From the NCBI RefSeq assembly GCF_021596505.1, contig NZ_PJIZ01000027.1:1-62685 (forward strand): a DNA stretch of 62,685 bases, in the 5' to 3' direction. How positions within the stretch are numbered: the stretch's first letter is position 1; each line of letters opens with the position of its first letter. A program made the translations under genes and the position numbers. Under the pieces are notes generated by a model. It searched no databases and had not been told where the DNA came from. It saw only the letters and a list, made by a program, of their open reading frames with translations. Below are positions 19,627 through 27,712 of this stretch, in pieces. The DNA comes from Nostoc sp. CMAA1605. Lineage in GTDB: Bacteria > Cyanobacteriota > Cyanobacteriia > Cyanobacteriales > Nostocaceae.

Positions 19627-21075
19627 ATGCCTGAAACGGTAGAAATTGAGCGTCATCGAGCTGCGATCGCGCGCACGGAAATCTCTCGTCCTGTACGATT
19701 GGCTATAGAATGGGCAGTTCTTAACCAAGACACCAGTTTTTTTGACTACGGTTGTGGTTATGGTGGGGATGTTCAACGTGTAGCTAATCTTGGTTATCAC
19801 AGTTCAGGTTGGGACCCTTACTACTACCCCGATGAACCAATTAATGCGGCCGATGTGGTGAATTTGGGTTACATTCTCAATGTGATTGAAGATATCGCCG
19901 AACGTCGTCAAAGTCTTATCCAAGCTTGGGAACTCACCCGTAAAGTTTTGATTGTGGCGGCTCAAGTCTTGATTAATGCTCCTAGTAAGGCACAATTAGC
20001 TTACAGTGATGGTATTGTCACCAGTCGGAATACGTTTCAAAAGTATTACGAACAAGAAGAACTGAAAAAATATATTGATGAAGTTTTAAATGTAGACGCT
20101 GTTCCTGTGGCTTTGGGTGTCTACTTTGTCTTTCGCGATGAAGCCGAAAAGGAAAGTTTTAAAGCTATTCGCTTCTTTTCGCGCACCTCTACACCACGCA
20201 TCCGCATTCCTGTGAAGCGGTTTGAAGATTATCAAGAACAACTGCAACCTTTAATGGAGTTTTTCACTAAACGGGGAAGACTACCAGTCAAAGGCGAGTT
20301 AGCCACAGAACAGGAATTACTGACAGAGTTGGGCAATTTCCGCCGCGCCTTTAGTGTGATTTTACAAGCTACCGATGAAGCTGAATGGGATGCGATCGCC
20401 TATCGTCGGTCTTTAGATATTCAAGTCTACCTCGCCCTGACCCATTTTGATCAACGTCCTAGATTCTCCCAGTTAGCACCCGAAATGCGCCACGACATCA
20501 AAGCCTTTTTCGGCAGTTATGAGGAAGCTTGTGAAGTAGCTGATCAAAAATTATTTAGTCTCGGTAAACCAGGAATTGTCAAAACTGCCTGCGATAAAAG
20601 TAAAATTGGCAAACACACACGCGGCGCGCTTTACGTCCATGTTTCTGCTTTAGCTGCCCTTGACCCATCATTACGCATTTATGAAGGCTGCGCCAGTCGT
20701 ACCATTGGGCGTGTCGATGGAGCTACTTTAATTAAATATCACATTGACCAACCGCAAATATCCTATCTTTTTTATCCAGAATTCGACACAGAACCCCACC
20801 CAGCCCTAGCAGCGAGTATTAATATTGACTTAAAAACTCTACACATCACCCATCGAGATTACAGTAACAGAGAAAATCCCCCAGTTCTACACCGTAAAGA
20901 AACCTTTGTTACGCCCAGTTATCATCTCTACGAACAATTTGCCCAACTCACCAAGCAGGAAGAGGAATTGGGACTACTGAAACAAAAAACTGAGATTGGT
21001 ACGCGGGAAGGTTGGCATAAATGCCTAGCTGCACATGGTGTAGAAATTAGAGATCATCAAGTCTACCGTTTATAG
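19627..21075 (+). CDS. DNA phosphorothioation-associated putative methyltransferase
   Basis: This 482-residue protein begins with a segment like MPETVEIERHRAAIAR and carries a SAM-binding motif I (FFDYGCGYGGD, near residue 41) followed by GWDPYY and the NLGYILNVIED segment expected of a Rossmann methyltransferase. The long C-terminal part has no catalytic motif I can name. The overall pattern matches the methyltransferase family linked to dnd phosphorothioation genes, whose exact reaction is not established. It follows dndE by 28 bp. The ATG at 19627 is used; an in-frame TTG lies four codons upstream. A GGGGATT tandem repeat starts at the base after its stop codon. Confidence 0.8.
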   Translation: MPETVEIERHRAAIARTEISRPVRLAIEWAVLNQDTSFFDYGCGYGGDVQRVANLGYHSSGWDPYYYPDEPINAADVVNLGYILNVIEDIAERRQSLIQAWELTRKVLIVAAQVLINAPSKAQLAYSDGIVTSRNTFQKYYEQEELKKYIDEVLNVDAVPVALGVYFVFRDEAEKESFKAIRFFSRTSTPRIRIPVKRFEDYQEQLQPLMEFFTKRGRLPVKGELATEQELLTELGNFRRAFSVILQATDEAEWDAIAYRRSLDIQVYLALTHFDQRPRFSQLAPEMRHDIKAFFGSYEEACEVADQKLFSLGKPGIVKTACDKSKIGKHTRGALYVHVSALAALDPSLRIYEGCASRTIGRVDGATLIKYHIDQPQISYLFYPEFDTEPHPALAASINIDLKTLHITHRDYSNRENPPVLHRKETFVTPSYHLYEQFAQLTKQEEELGLLKQKTEIGTREGWHKCLAAHGVEIRDHQVYRL

Positions 21076-21110
21076 GATTGGGGATTGGGGATTGGGGATT
21101 GGGGATTGGG
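21076..21110. repeat. GGGGATT tandem array abutting a stop codon
   Basis: About four and a half copies of the heptamer GGGGATT (STRR type) start directly after the stop of the methyltransferase gene. Confidence 0.9.
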
Positions 21111-21117
21111 TAAAAAA

Positions 21118-21145
21118 TAAAAAACCCGCGCTTTGGCGGGGTTAC
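21118..21145 (-). terminator. Rho-independent terminator for the 51-aa gene
   Basis: Read on the minus strand, a CCCGC/GCGGG stem with a six-base loop is followed by a run of Ts. It lies about 35 bp after the stop of the small gene at 21180-21335. Confidence 0.7.
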
Positions 21146-21179
21146 ACACAACAACACTATGAACAATGAAATCTTATCG

Positions 21180-21335
21180 TTAGCTAAAGTGCTTCAGCTC
21201 TACTTCTAATTGGCGAATTAGTCTTTGATCACCACGGGCTTTAGCTACTTCTAATCGATGCTCGATGTTTTTTTGAATATTTCTTTTGTGTACTTCCTTA
21301 GCAGCGTTGACTGCTCGAAGTCTATTTTGGCTCAT
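21180..21335 (-). CDS. 51-aa conserved small protein (PirA-like candidate)
   Basis: The short frame encodes a charged helical protein beginning MSQNRLRAVNAAKEVHKRN, with EHRLEVAKARGDQRLIRQL in the middle, and ends at residue 51. It has its own start and a good terminator on the same strand, which supports a real gene. Its size and the EHRLEVA...LIRQLE pattern recall the small cyanobacterial proteins that include PirA, a PII-interacting regulator of arginine synthesis in Synechocystis. That match is from memory and unverified, so no symbol is given. The upstream region 21336-21448 is shared with the divergent SAM hydrolase gene. Confidence 0.65.
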   Translation of the reverse strand: MSQNRLRAVNAAKEVHKRNIQKNIEHRLEVAKARGDQRLIRQLEVELKHFS

Positions 21336-21448
21336 AATGGTTAACCTCGATAATTTTCTTCTTTATATCTGGTGTTCCTAACATAGCATAAATTTCGTAG
21401 TCTTTGTTACAGATTTTTTGAATGTAATATAGTTTTAACATAATTCTT

Positions 21449-22252
21449 ATGTTGTCACTTGTGACTTTATTAAGCGATTTTGGCGATCGCGATGTCTATG
21501 TAGCGGTAATGAAAGGGGTAATTGCTCAAATTAACCCGCAATTGAGGACTGTAGACTTAATACACCATATTCCAGCCCAAAATATTGCTGTAGCTAGATT
21601 TTGCTTGATGAATGCCTGTCCTTATTTCCCGAAAGGGACAGTACACCTAGCTGTGGTAGATCCAGGGGTGGGTAGTCAAAGAAGGGCGATCGCTGTAGAA
21701 TTTGCGGATGGGTTTTTGGTGGGGCCTGATAATGGCATATTTAGCGGTGTATTAGCCGAAAGTCCCGCTATTGCAGCAGTTGAACTGACTAACCCCAAAT
21801 ATTGGCGAACCCCCCAACCTAGCAAGACTTTTCACGGTAGAGATATTTTCGCACCTGTAGCGGCTCATCTTGCCAGTGGTGTGGCTTTACAACAGTTAGG
21901 CAGAGAAATTGATCTAGCCAGCTTAATAAAATTAAATATTCAGCAATGTAACTTAACAAATACTGGTGTATGGGGCTGCATTCAATATATAGATCATTTT
22001 GGTAATTTAGTAAGTAATATTCCAGAAAGTTCTGTGCAGTCTCAAAAATGGTGTGTGCAGATTTCAGGGGTGCGAATTCCAGGGGGTAAAACCTACACTG
22101 ATGTAGCATTAGGAGAGGCTCTTGCTTTAGTGGGAAGTCACGGTTGGGTAGAAATTGCCATCAATGGGGGTAATGCAAATTTGCAGATGGGAATCAATTT
22201 GTCTGATGAATTGGAAGTGCTATTTTTGTCAACAGGGAATAGGGAACAGTGA
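21449..22252 (+). CDS. SAM hydrolase / SAM-dependent halogenase family (DUF62) protein
   Basis: The 267-residue protein has the family signature: TLLSDFGDRDVYVAVMKG at the start, VHLAVVDPGVGSQRRAI, GPDNGIFSG and HGRDIFAPVAAHLA. Members act on S-adenosylmethionine with water (or halide) to give adenosine and methionine; the hydrolase type is the common one in bacteria and archaea. The Asp-Arg-His triad is consistent with the visible D, R and H in these motifs. It overlaps the next gene by four bases (GTGA), so the two are translationally coupled. Confidence 0.88.
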   Translation: MLSLVTLLSDFGDRDVYVAVMKGVIAQINPQLRTVDLIHHIPAQNIAVARFCLMNACPYFPKGTVHLAVVDPGVGSQRRAIAVEFADGFLVGPDNGIFSGVLAESPAIAAVELTNPKYWRTPQPSKTFHGRDIFAPVAAHLASGVALQQLGREIDLASLIKLNIQQCNLTNTGVWGCIQYIDHFGNLVSNIPESSVQSQKWCVQISGVRIPGGKTYTDVALGEALALVGSHGWVEIAINGGNANLQMGINLSDELEVLFLSTGNREQ

Positions 22253-22896
22253 ATACACAAACAATATCTCAAGCGGAAGTTTATCAAGGACAGTTTGGGG
22301 AATTTACAATTACTCCAAGCGATCGCACTGGGGTAATTATCTATCGTACTGGGTTAATGGTAGCGGCGTTGAGTTTTGCGATCGCTACGGGTTTAGTATT
22401 ATTTAACCATCAACTCAGCGTTATTCCAGTCATCACCCCACTATACACTTGTTTTAGTCTGGCTTTGGGTGTGAGCTTATTAACGATACACATTTACATG
22501 GCATTTCTGCACAGAGTGTTGCAAGCATTCTGGCTAATTGGGATTATTTCCTCATTTGTCATTGGACATTTTGATAGTCAGCCTTTTGCACTGACTGTTT
22601 ACAATCAACCACTAACTTTATTTGGTGTTGGGTTTACTTTTGCAGCTTTAACAGGAATTTATTTTAAAGAAGCTTTTTGCTTTCATCGTCTGGAAACTAA
22701 ATTTTTAACTGCGATTGTACCAACATTATTACTAGGTCATTTATTAGGTATTTTACCTATTCAAATAGAACAATTTCTCTTAGGATGTTGGGCAATTTTA
22801 TTTTTAGTATTTGCTGTACGTAAAGCCTTGCAAGCCATTCCTCCCGATATTGGAGATAAGTCTGTCTTTACTTATTTAAAATCCAAAAAAACGTGA
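22249..22896 (+). CDS. DUF2301-type integral membrane protein
   Basis: The 215-residue product starts at a GTG overlapping the previous stop. After about 30 soluble residues it has roughly seven hydrophobic segments, including YRTGLMVAALSFAIATGLVL, IYMAFLHRVLQAFWLIGI and EQFLLGCWAILFLVF. The pattern fits the DUF2301 family of cyanobacterial membrane proteins of unknown function. Overlap with the SAM hydrolase gene suggests one transcript. The 186 bp downstream, up to the convergent flavoprotein gene, holds nothing I can identify. Confidence 0.75.
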   Translation: MNTQTISQAEVYQGQFGEFTITPSDRTGVIIYRTGLMVAALSFAIATGLVLFNHQLSVIPVITPLYTCFSLALGVSLLTIHIYMAFLHRVLQAFWLIGIISSFVIGHFDSQPFALTVYNQPLTLFGVGFTFAALTGIYFKEAFCFHRLETKFLTAIVPTLLLGHLLGILPIQIEQFLLGCWAILFLVFAVRKALQAIPPDIGDKSVFTYLKSKKT

Positions 22897-23082
22897 TTTG
22901 CCTTTTCCTTGCAAGCACAAAGATTTTGATTCTTGCTGCCATTCCATAAAAGGGAAGGGGTTGGGGTTTAGATTTCAAAAAGTTTCAATCAATCTCGTCA
23001 AATTGATACTGAGGCACAAGAAAATAATCATGTTGATTTTTCTAATCATCCGCTTTCCAGAAGTTATTTGTGACTACACTGT

Positions 23083-24537
23083 TTACAAATTCCAATTACG
23101 CCGGAAATAAAAGAAACTTTCTAACCGTTCTTGCCGAGCTAAATCATGATGCAATTGCTGATAATTCCATTCTCTCGCTATTTGTTCTAAAATTTCTGAG
23201 AAACTAGGATAAATAGGTGAAAAATGAGCTAATTTCTGCACAGAGATTTTTTGATTAATCGCTAAAGCAATCAGGTTAATTAATTCTCTAGCATCCTTAC
23301 CGAAAATAGTAGCCCCTAAAATTTCTCCCTTACGTGAAACAATTAACTGACAAACGCCTGTCATTTGATTTTCTAATTGGGCTGCGGCTATTGATTTATA
23401 ATATTGTCGTAAAACTATAATTTCCTTGTTTCCAAATCGGCGTTGTGCTTGTTTTGGTGTTAAACCGACTCTTGTCAACGTTGGCTCAGAAAATATTGCC
23501 CAAGGAATATGAGAGTAATTAACTTTAAATTTAGGTAAGAATAGAGCATTTTTAATCGCAATTTTCGCTTCATATTGAGCGATATTTGCAAAATCATAAC
23601 CACCAATTACATCACCACAAGCATAAATTCTGCGGTTTGTAGTTTGCAGTTTTTCATTAATCAATAAACGTTGCTGAGATACTTTTACATTTGCTGCTGG
23701 CAAATTTAATGGTTCAATATTAGGTTGCTGTGCAGTTGCAACTAAAATTTCATCAACTTCAATGGCCTTATCCCCTACCTGAAGCCATTTTTTATCATCA
23801 ATTTTCCTCACCTGACTAACTATTTCTTCTGTCAATACCCGCACACCGTCAGCTTCTAATTGTGCTAATAGTAACTGAGAAATTTCTGGGTCAATATGGG
23901 GAATTAAATAAGGGTGATTGATAATTAAAATAACTCTACAACCCAATTTAGCTAAAGTTTGAGCAATTTCAATACTTTGGGGAACACCACCGAGAATGAC
24001 CAAATCTTGAGGGGGTTTTGCTGCTTTAAAAGCTTGCCAAATATTAGCCAGAGTTAGATAGCCAGTGGCTTTTAATCCCTCAATCTCTGGAATAGCTGGA
24101 CGAGAACCATTAGCTAGTAAATAAGTACGTCCTCGTAGTCGGCGTTGGTTGATAGTAAATGCTAAATCAGGCGTATTAGAAAATTGACCACTACCAAAAA
24201 TCACATCAACTCCCTGGGCTGCAAGTACACCAGGAGAGGTTTGTGCTTGAATATTAGCTACAACACCCTGGGAATACAGTATGGCTTCTTCCCAGTTGAT
24301 AGCAGAGAGTAATTTTGCTGTTGTATCTGTGTGTATGCTGGAAAGACCGAAATTGGCTAAATCATCTCCAGACTGGGCAAGGTGAGCAATTTGCCCCATA
24401 GCCTGACGATAAATTAACCCATAATCTACCTGAGATTCCACCAAGGCAACTTTAGCTTTGAATTGGGTAGCCAATAAAGCTGCATAACGTCCAGCCAGAC
24501 TACCGCCAACAATTACAACATCGTAGTCAAGAGTCAT
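23083..24537 (-). CDS. FAD-dependent pyridine nucleotide-disulfide oxidoreductase-like protein without the redox disulfide
   Basis: The 484-residue protein has the layout of dihydrolipoamide dehydrogenase and mercuric reductase: FAD-binding DVVIVGGSLAGRYAA at the N-terminus, a second dinucleotide fold (LVILGGVPQSIEIAQTLAKLG), the IYACGDVIGGYDFANIA FAD motif near residue 310, and a C-terminal dimerisation domain. The CxxxxC pair that normally follows the first FAD motif is absent (region VESQVDYGLIYRQAMG). It therefore cannot work as a disulfide reductase in the usual way and may be a quinone or other NAD(P)H oxidoreductase. The bases directly upstream of the ATG are part of a heptamer array and give no clear ribosome-binding site. 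Confidence 0.8.
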   Translation of the reverse strand: MTLDYDVVIVGGSLAGRYAALLATQFKAKVALVESQVDYGLIYRQAMGQIAHLAQSGDDLANFGLSSIHTDTTAKLLSAINWEEAILYSQGVVANIQAQTSPGVLAAQGVDVIFGSGQFSNTPDLAFTINQRRLRGRTYLLANGSRPAIPEIEGLKATGYLTLANIWQAFKAAKPPQDLVILGGVPQSIEIAQTLAKLGCRVILIINHPYLIPHIDPEISQLLLAQLEADGVRVLTEEIVSQVRKIDDKKWLQVGDKAIEVDEILVATAQQPNIEPLNLPAANVKVSQQRLLINEKLQTTNRRIYACGDVIGGYDFANIAQYEAKIAIKNALFLPKFKVNYSHIPWAIFSEPTLTRVGLTPKQAQRRFGNKEIIVLRQYYKSIAAAQLENQMTGVCQLIVSRKGEILGATIFGKDARELINLIALAINQKISVQKLAHFSPIYPSFSEILEQIAREWNYQQLHHDLARQERLESFFYFRRNWNL

Positions 24538-24538
24538 T

Positions 24539-24653
24539 GTTATTAGTCATTAGTCATTAGTCATTAGTCATTAGTCAATGGTCAATGGTCATTAGTCATT
24601 AGTCATTAATCATTAATCATTAGTCAATAGTCATTAGTCATTAGTCATTGGCT
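24539..24653. repeat. TTAGTCA tandem array upstream of the flavoprotein gene
   Basis: A run of TTAGTCA and variants (TCAATGG, TTAATCA) covers about 115 bp and begins directly next to the ATG of the minus-strand flavoprotein gene, occupying its leader. Confidence 0.9.
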
Positions 24654-24713
24654 AAGAACTTATTACTTACTTTTCTTACTCAACACCGACTAAACGCTGT
24701 GCTACCGCAACAC

Positions 24714-24817
24714 CACTCATTACTCATTACTCATTACTCATTACTCATTACTCATTACTCATTACTCATTACTCATTACTCATTACTCATTACTCATTAC
24801 TCATTACTCATTACTCA
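24714..24817. repeat. TCATTAC tandem array running into the end of a gene
   Basis: About fourteen copies of TCATTAC run into and beyond the stop of the minus-strand cobD-like gene. Between this and the preceding array lies a copy of the dispersed CTAAACGC...GCTACCGCAACA-like element. Confidence 0.9.
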
Positions 24818-25976
24818 GCACTTCTAAAGCTGCTAACAAGCGTTGATTATCAGCTTCAGAACGGACGGCTACGCGGAAGAAGCGATCGCCTAGTTCTTTA
24901 AAACTGAGACAATCGCGGATTAAAATCTGGTGATGCTGGAGTAATTGCTGCTGTAACTGTACACTTGATTTTTCTGTCTCCACTAATAAAAAGTTAGCTG
25001 CACTGGGTAAGGGTTTTAATCTAGGGATAGCAGCTAAACCTTGAAACAGTTGCTGGCGTGTGGGTGGTAGCCATTGCCAAGTTTGGGTTTGAAATTCTTG
25101 ATCTTGAATAGACGCAATGGCGGCGGCGGCGGCCAAGGTATTCACAGGCCAAGGATCTCGCCATGACTGCCATTTTTGCAGACGGTTAGGGTGAGCGATC
25201 GCATATCCTAATCTCAGCCCAGGTAGACTGTAAAATTTTGTTAGCGATCGCAAAACGACCAAATTGGCATATTCCTGCACCAGTGCAATCAGACTTTGTT
25301 CCTCATCAGGAGGAACAAAATCCATAAAAGCCTCATCCACAACCACCAAAGCAAACTCCTCTAAGTAAGGCAAAATCTCCTCCCGTAAGAACAGTTTGCC
25401 CGTTGGGTTGTGGGGGTTGTTTAGTAACAAAGCACAGTCTTTAGTAGGGGTGTAGGGGTATAGGGGTGTAGGGGTGTAGGGGCATAAACGAGAAGTTGAT
25501 TCTATCGTTTCCTTTAATGTCCCAACCCCCAGTCCCCAATCCCCAGTCCCCAATCCCCAGTCCCCAATCCCCAGTCCCCAATCCCCAGTCCCCAAAGAAA
25601 TGGGAAACTCCAGAACTTTAGCGTTATCAGCCGCCAAGGTGCGGTAGTAGTCGCCAAAAGCTGGAGTAATTAATACAGTTGCGGTCAATTGAGATAATTC
25701 TCTACCCGCCAAAGTCAGTAATTCTGCTGAACCGTTACCCGGCAGAATCCACTCTGGCGGTAGCTGATGGAAGTTACCCAAGGCTAATCTCAGGTCACTG
25801 TAATCTGGGTCTGGATAGTGCCTGAGATTACCCATGTGCGATTGAATAGCAGCGATCGCACTTTCGGGTGGGCCAAGGGGGCTGATACTCGCAGAAAAAT
25901 CCACAATCGCATCCCTTGGACAGCCTGCTAGTGCTGCTGCCCAAGCTAAATTTCCCCCATGAACCGGTTGCCGCAT
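24804..25976 (-). CDS. cobD: CobD-like threonine-phosphate decarboxylase / aminotransferase with a repeat-encoded insertion
   Basis: The 390-residue PLP enzyme opens with the typical HGGNLAWAA...DFSASISPLGPP segment of cobalamin-biosynthesis L-threonine-phosphate decarboxylases, close relatives of histidinol-phosphate aminotransferase. Landmarks are LNNPHNPTG and the PLP-binding Lys in SLTKFYSLPGLRLGYA. Such enzymes make the aminopropanol linker of cobalamin. Residues about 129-180 are low-complexity: GTGDWGLGIGDWGLG units followed by PYTPTPLYPYTPT, all encoded by intergenic-type tandem repeats inserted in frame. The last codons and the stop are also repeat DNA. The ATG at 25976 is used; a TTG lies one codon upstream. 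Decarboxylase rather than aminotransferase activity is inferred. Confidence 0.82.
   Translation of the reverse strand: MRQPVHGGNLAWAAALAGCPRDAIVDFSASISPLGPPESAIAAIQSHMGNLRHYPDPDYSDLRLALGNFHQLPPEWILPGNGSAELLTLAGRELSQLTATVLITPAFGDYYRTLAADNAKVLEFPISLGTGDWGLGIGDWGLGTGDWGLGVGTLKETIESTSRLCPYTPTPLYPYTPTKDCALLLNNPHNPTGKLFLREEILPYLEEFALVVVDEAFMDFVPPDEEQSLIALVQEYANLVVLRSLTKFYSLPGLRLGYAIAHPNRLQKWQSWRDPWPVNTLAAAAAIASIQDQEFQTQTWQWLPPTRQQLFQGLAAIPRLKPLPSAANFLLVETEKSSVQLQQQLLQHHQILIRDCLSFKELGDRFFRVAVRSEADNQRLLAALEVLSNE
25437..25592. repeat. STRR arrays inside the cobD-like reading frame
   Basis: Two arrays lie within the gene. One is made of CCCCAGT/CCCCAAT heptamers (about 25530-25592); the other is of TAGGGGTG-like units (about 25445-25490). 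The same units occur between genes elsewhere in the window, for example at 21076, 26632 and 52847. The unit lengths happen to preserve the frame. Confidence 0.9.
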
Positions 25977-26002
25977 CAAATCAAAATTCCTAACATTAAC
26001 GC

Positions 26003-26287
26003 CTATGATTTTGGGGGCGCAACTTTTTCTCTAAACAGCTTACCAGCAGAAAAAGCAGGAACTCTAGTTGCAGGAATTTCCATCTTTTCGTTAGTTTTGG
26101 GGTTACGACCTTCACGGGCTTTGCGTTCCCGTGATTCAAAAGAGCCAAAACCTACCAGCGTGACTTTATCGCCAGAGGAAACAGCCTCAATAATCGTTTC
26201 CAAAGCCGCAGTTAAGACAGCATCAGCTTGCTTTTTAGTTACACTAGCCTTTTCAGCTACAGCATCGACTAATTCACCCTTGTTCAT
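26003..26287 (-). CDS. hup: HU family DNA-binding protein
   Basis: The 94-residue protein is a typical HU: MNKGELVDAVAEKA at the start, VTLVGFGSFESRERKAREGRNP forming the beta arm, and FSAGKLFREKV at the end. HU dimers bend DNA and compact the nucleoid; in Anabaena the HU gene (hanA) is needed for heterocyst development. GGAG lies a few bases upstream of the start. The 290 bp upstream contain an AT-rich leader that probably holds the promoter, but no box is clear enough to mark. The cobD-like gene starts only 27 bp after its stop codon, on the same strand. Confidence 0.95.
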   Translation of the reverse strand: MNKGELVDAVAEKASVTKKQADAVLTAALETIIEAVSSGDKVTLVGFGSFESRERKAREGRNPKTNEKMEIPATRVPAFSAGKLFREKVAPPKS

Positions 26288-26631
26288 TTGGAACTCCTTA
26301 AGTTTGAAGGGAGATTTTTTCTAGATGCACTGTGTCGCATCTTTACCGAAATCTCTGTTTTACCGAACACAAAAATCGTCCTTGGGGAGTATTTCTACTC
26401 AAAATGCCCGTAAATCCCATCGGCTCGACTTTTCAATGAATCATTCTAAGGTGTTCAAGCCAGATGTGGATAGATGAAACCATTAATTTATATAGATTTC
26501 GGGATTTTTTTTATTTTTTAGGTGATTGTTACACTCAAAACCACCCCAAAAGTAGGAATAAATACTTAGTAAAACCACTAGTTGCGATTAATTCTAAATT
26601 TAAAAGTAAAGAAATACGAAGTTAAAAGATT

Positions 26632-26760
26632 AGGGATTGGGGACTGGGGACTGGGGACTGGGGATTGGGGATTGGGAAAAGGAGACAAGGGGGACAAGGT
26701 AGACAGGGGAAATTTTACCTCAATGCCCAATGCCCAATGCCCAATTCCCCATGCCCCATT
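26632..26760. repeat. GGGGACT/GGGGATT and AATGCCC arrays
   Basis: Five or so GGGGACT/GGGGATT heptamers are followed by purine-rich sequence and by AATGCCC-like units that run up to the stop codon of the minus-strand gene at 26763. Open frames seen here on both strands are repeat artefacts. Confidence 0.85.
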
Positions 26761-26762
26761 AA

Positions 26763-27284
26763 TTACCATTCCCCAATTTCGCGCAATGGCTTTTTCTGCC
26801 CTGGAACACCCCCAAAGGCAGCTTTCTCCACAGATTCCACTAAAGAACGTGCCACACGGTCTACATAGGGACGAGAAAAAGACCAAATCAAAGGTGATAA
26901 CCAACCCCGGAGGGTGACTGAGTAAGATAAACAAGTACCACAGACAGTAGACTCGACTTGATAAGTCACCCGTTCTTCTACACCAGGAATAGCCATGACT
27001 CTAATACTCAGCAATTCTCTAGGGTTGACTCGTTCCACAAAAATCCGAATGGGAATTGGTGAAAAACGTGTGACGGCTTGATAAATTAATCCAGGTTTAG
27101 GCACTAATCCATAGGGTACATTTGTACTTTTAATTAGTGGATGCCAGGAAACATCCGTTAAGTCAACTACCTTTTGCCAGAGATCGTCTACAGAAGCAGG
27201 ACTAATTTCTCGATATGTCCGTACCAGAGAAACACAAAACCGACGGTGTTTGCGGTGGACGAATTTGGATAACCAAGCTTTCAT
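26763..27284 (-). CDS. SRPBCC / polyketide-cyclase-like protein
   Basis: The 173-residue protein shows the pattern of START/SRPBCC ligand-binding proteins, with REISPASVDDLWQKVVDLTDVSWHP near the start, a central beta-rich region (VERVNPRELLSIRV, VTYQVESTVCGTCLSYSV) and a long C-terminal helix (YVDRVARSLVESVEKAA). A perfect GAGGAGG ribosome-binding site lies seven bases before the ATG at 27284. This is preferred to the ATG at 27329, whose extra 15 residues look unconserved. The ligand is unknown. The stop codon is directly followed by tandem repeats. Confidence 0.7.
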   Translation of the reverse strand: MKAWLSKFVHRKHRRFCVSLVRTYREISPASVDDLWQKVVDLTDVSWHPLIKSTNVPYGLVPKPGLIYQAVTRFSPIPIRIFVERVNPRELLSIRVMAIPGVEERVTYQVESTVCGTCLSYSVTLRGWLSPLIWSFSRPYVDRVARSLVESVEKAAFGGVPGQKKPLREIGEW

Positions 27285-27345
27285 TTGCCAATCCTCCTCG
27301 CTACACACTTGCTGGTAACTCTCTGGCATAGTCTGCTACTGTGAT

Positions 27346-27466
27346 TCACTGTCCTCAGCACTCAATACTCAGCACTCAATACTCAGCACTCAGCACTCAA
27401 CACGGGCTAAACGCCCCGCTTCCGCTAACAACACCGGCTAAACGCCGCGCTTCCGCTAACAGCCCT
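27346..27466. repeat. Composite repeat: CTCAGCACTCAATA units plus dispersed GCTAAACGCC...GCTTCCGCTAACA element
   Basis: CAGCACT/CAATACT units are followed by two copies of an element of about 33 bp containing GGCTAAACGCC and GCTTCCGCTAACA. Related copies occur near 24690, 29775 and 41040. It fills most of the gap before hemF; the remaining 27470-27712 holds the hemF leader. Confidence 0.8.
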
Positions 27467-27712
27467 CAAATGAGTTTGACCTTGATACCAGAATGTTCCC
27501 ATCAAGAAGTACAACAAAAATTTAATCAATATACAAGCCTATACGCATTTGAGGGAAAATAACTCTAATCACGCCCATTGATCATGTAAATGTTTAACAA
27601 GCAAAAAGGTGTTTGGGCAAGTTGATCCTCATTTTCGGCTCGTCCTTACCACAAATTTTTACAATTAAAATTTGTGGCAGTTTTGAAAAACGTCATTTAG
27701 TTCGGGAGTCTC

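Noticed and set aside
24539..24817. Regular repeats that might be a CRISPR array
   Set aside because: The units are 7 bp and contiguous with no unique spacers, and no cas gene is near.
26578..26934. Overlapping open frames on both strands
   Set aside because: They are made largely of the GGGGACT and AATGCCC repeats and of the end of the SRPBCC gene in the wrong frame.
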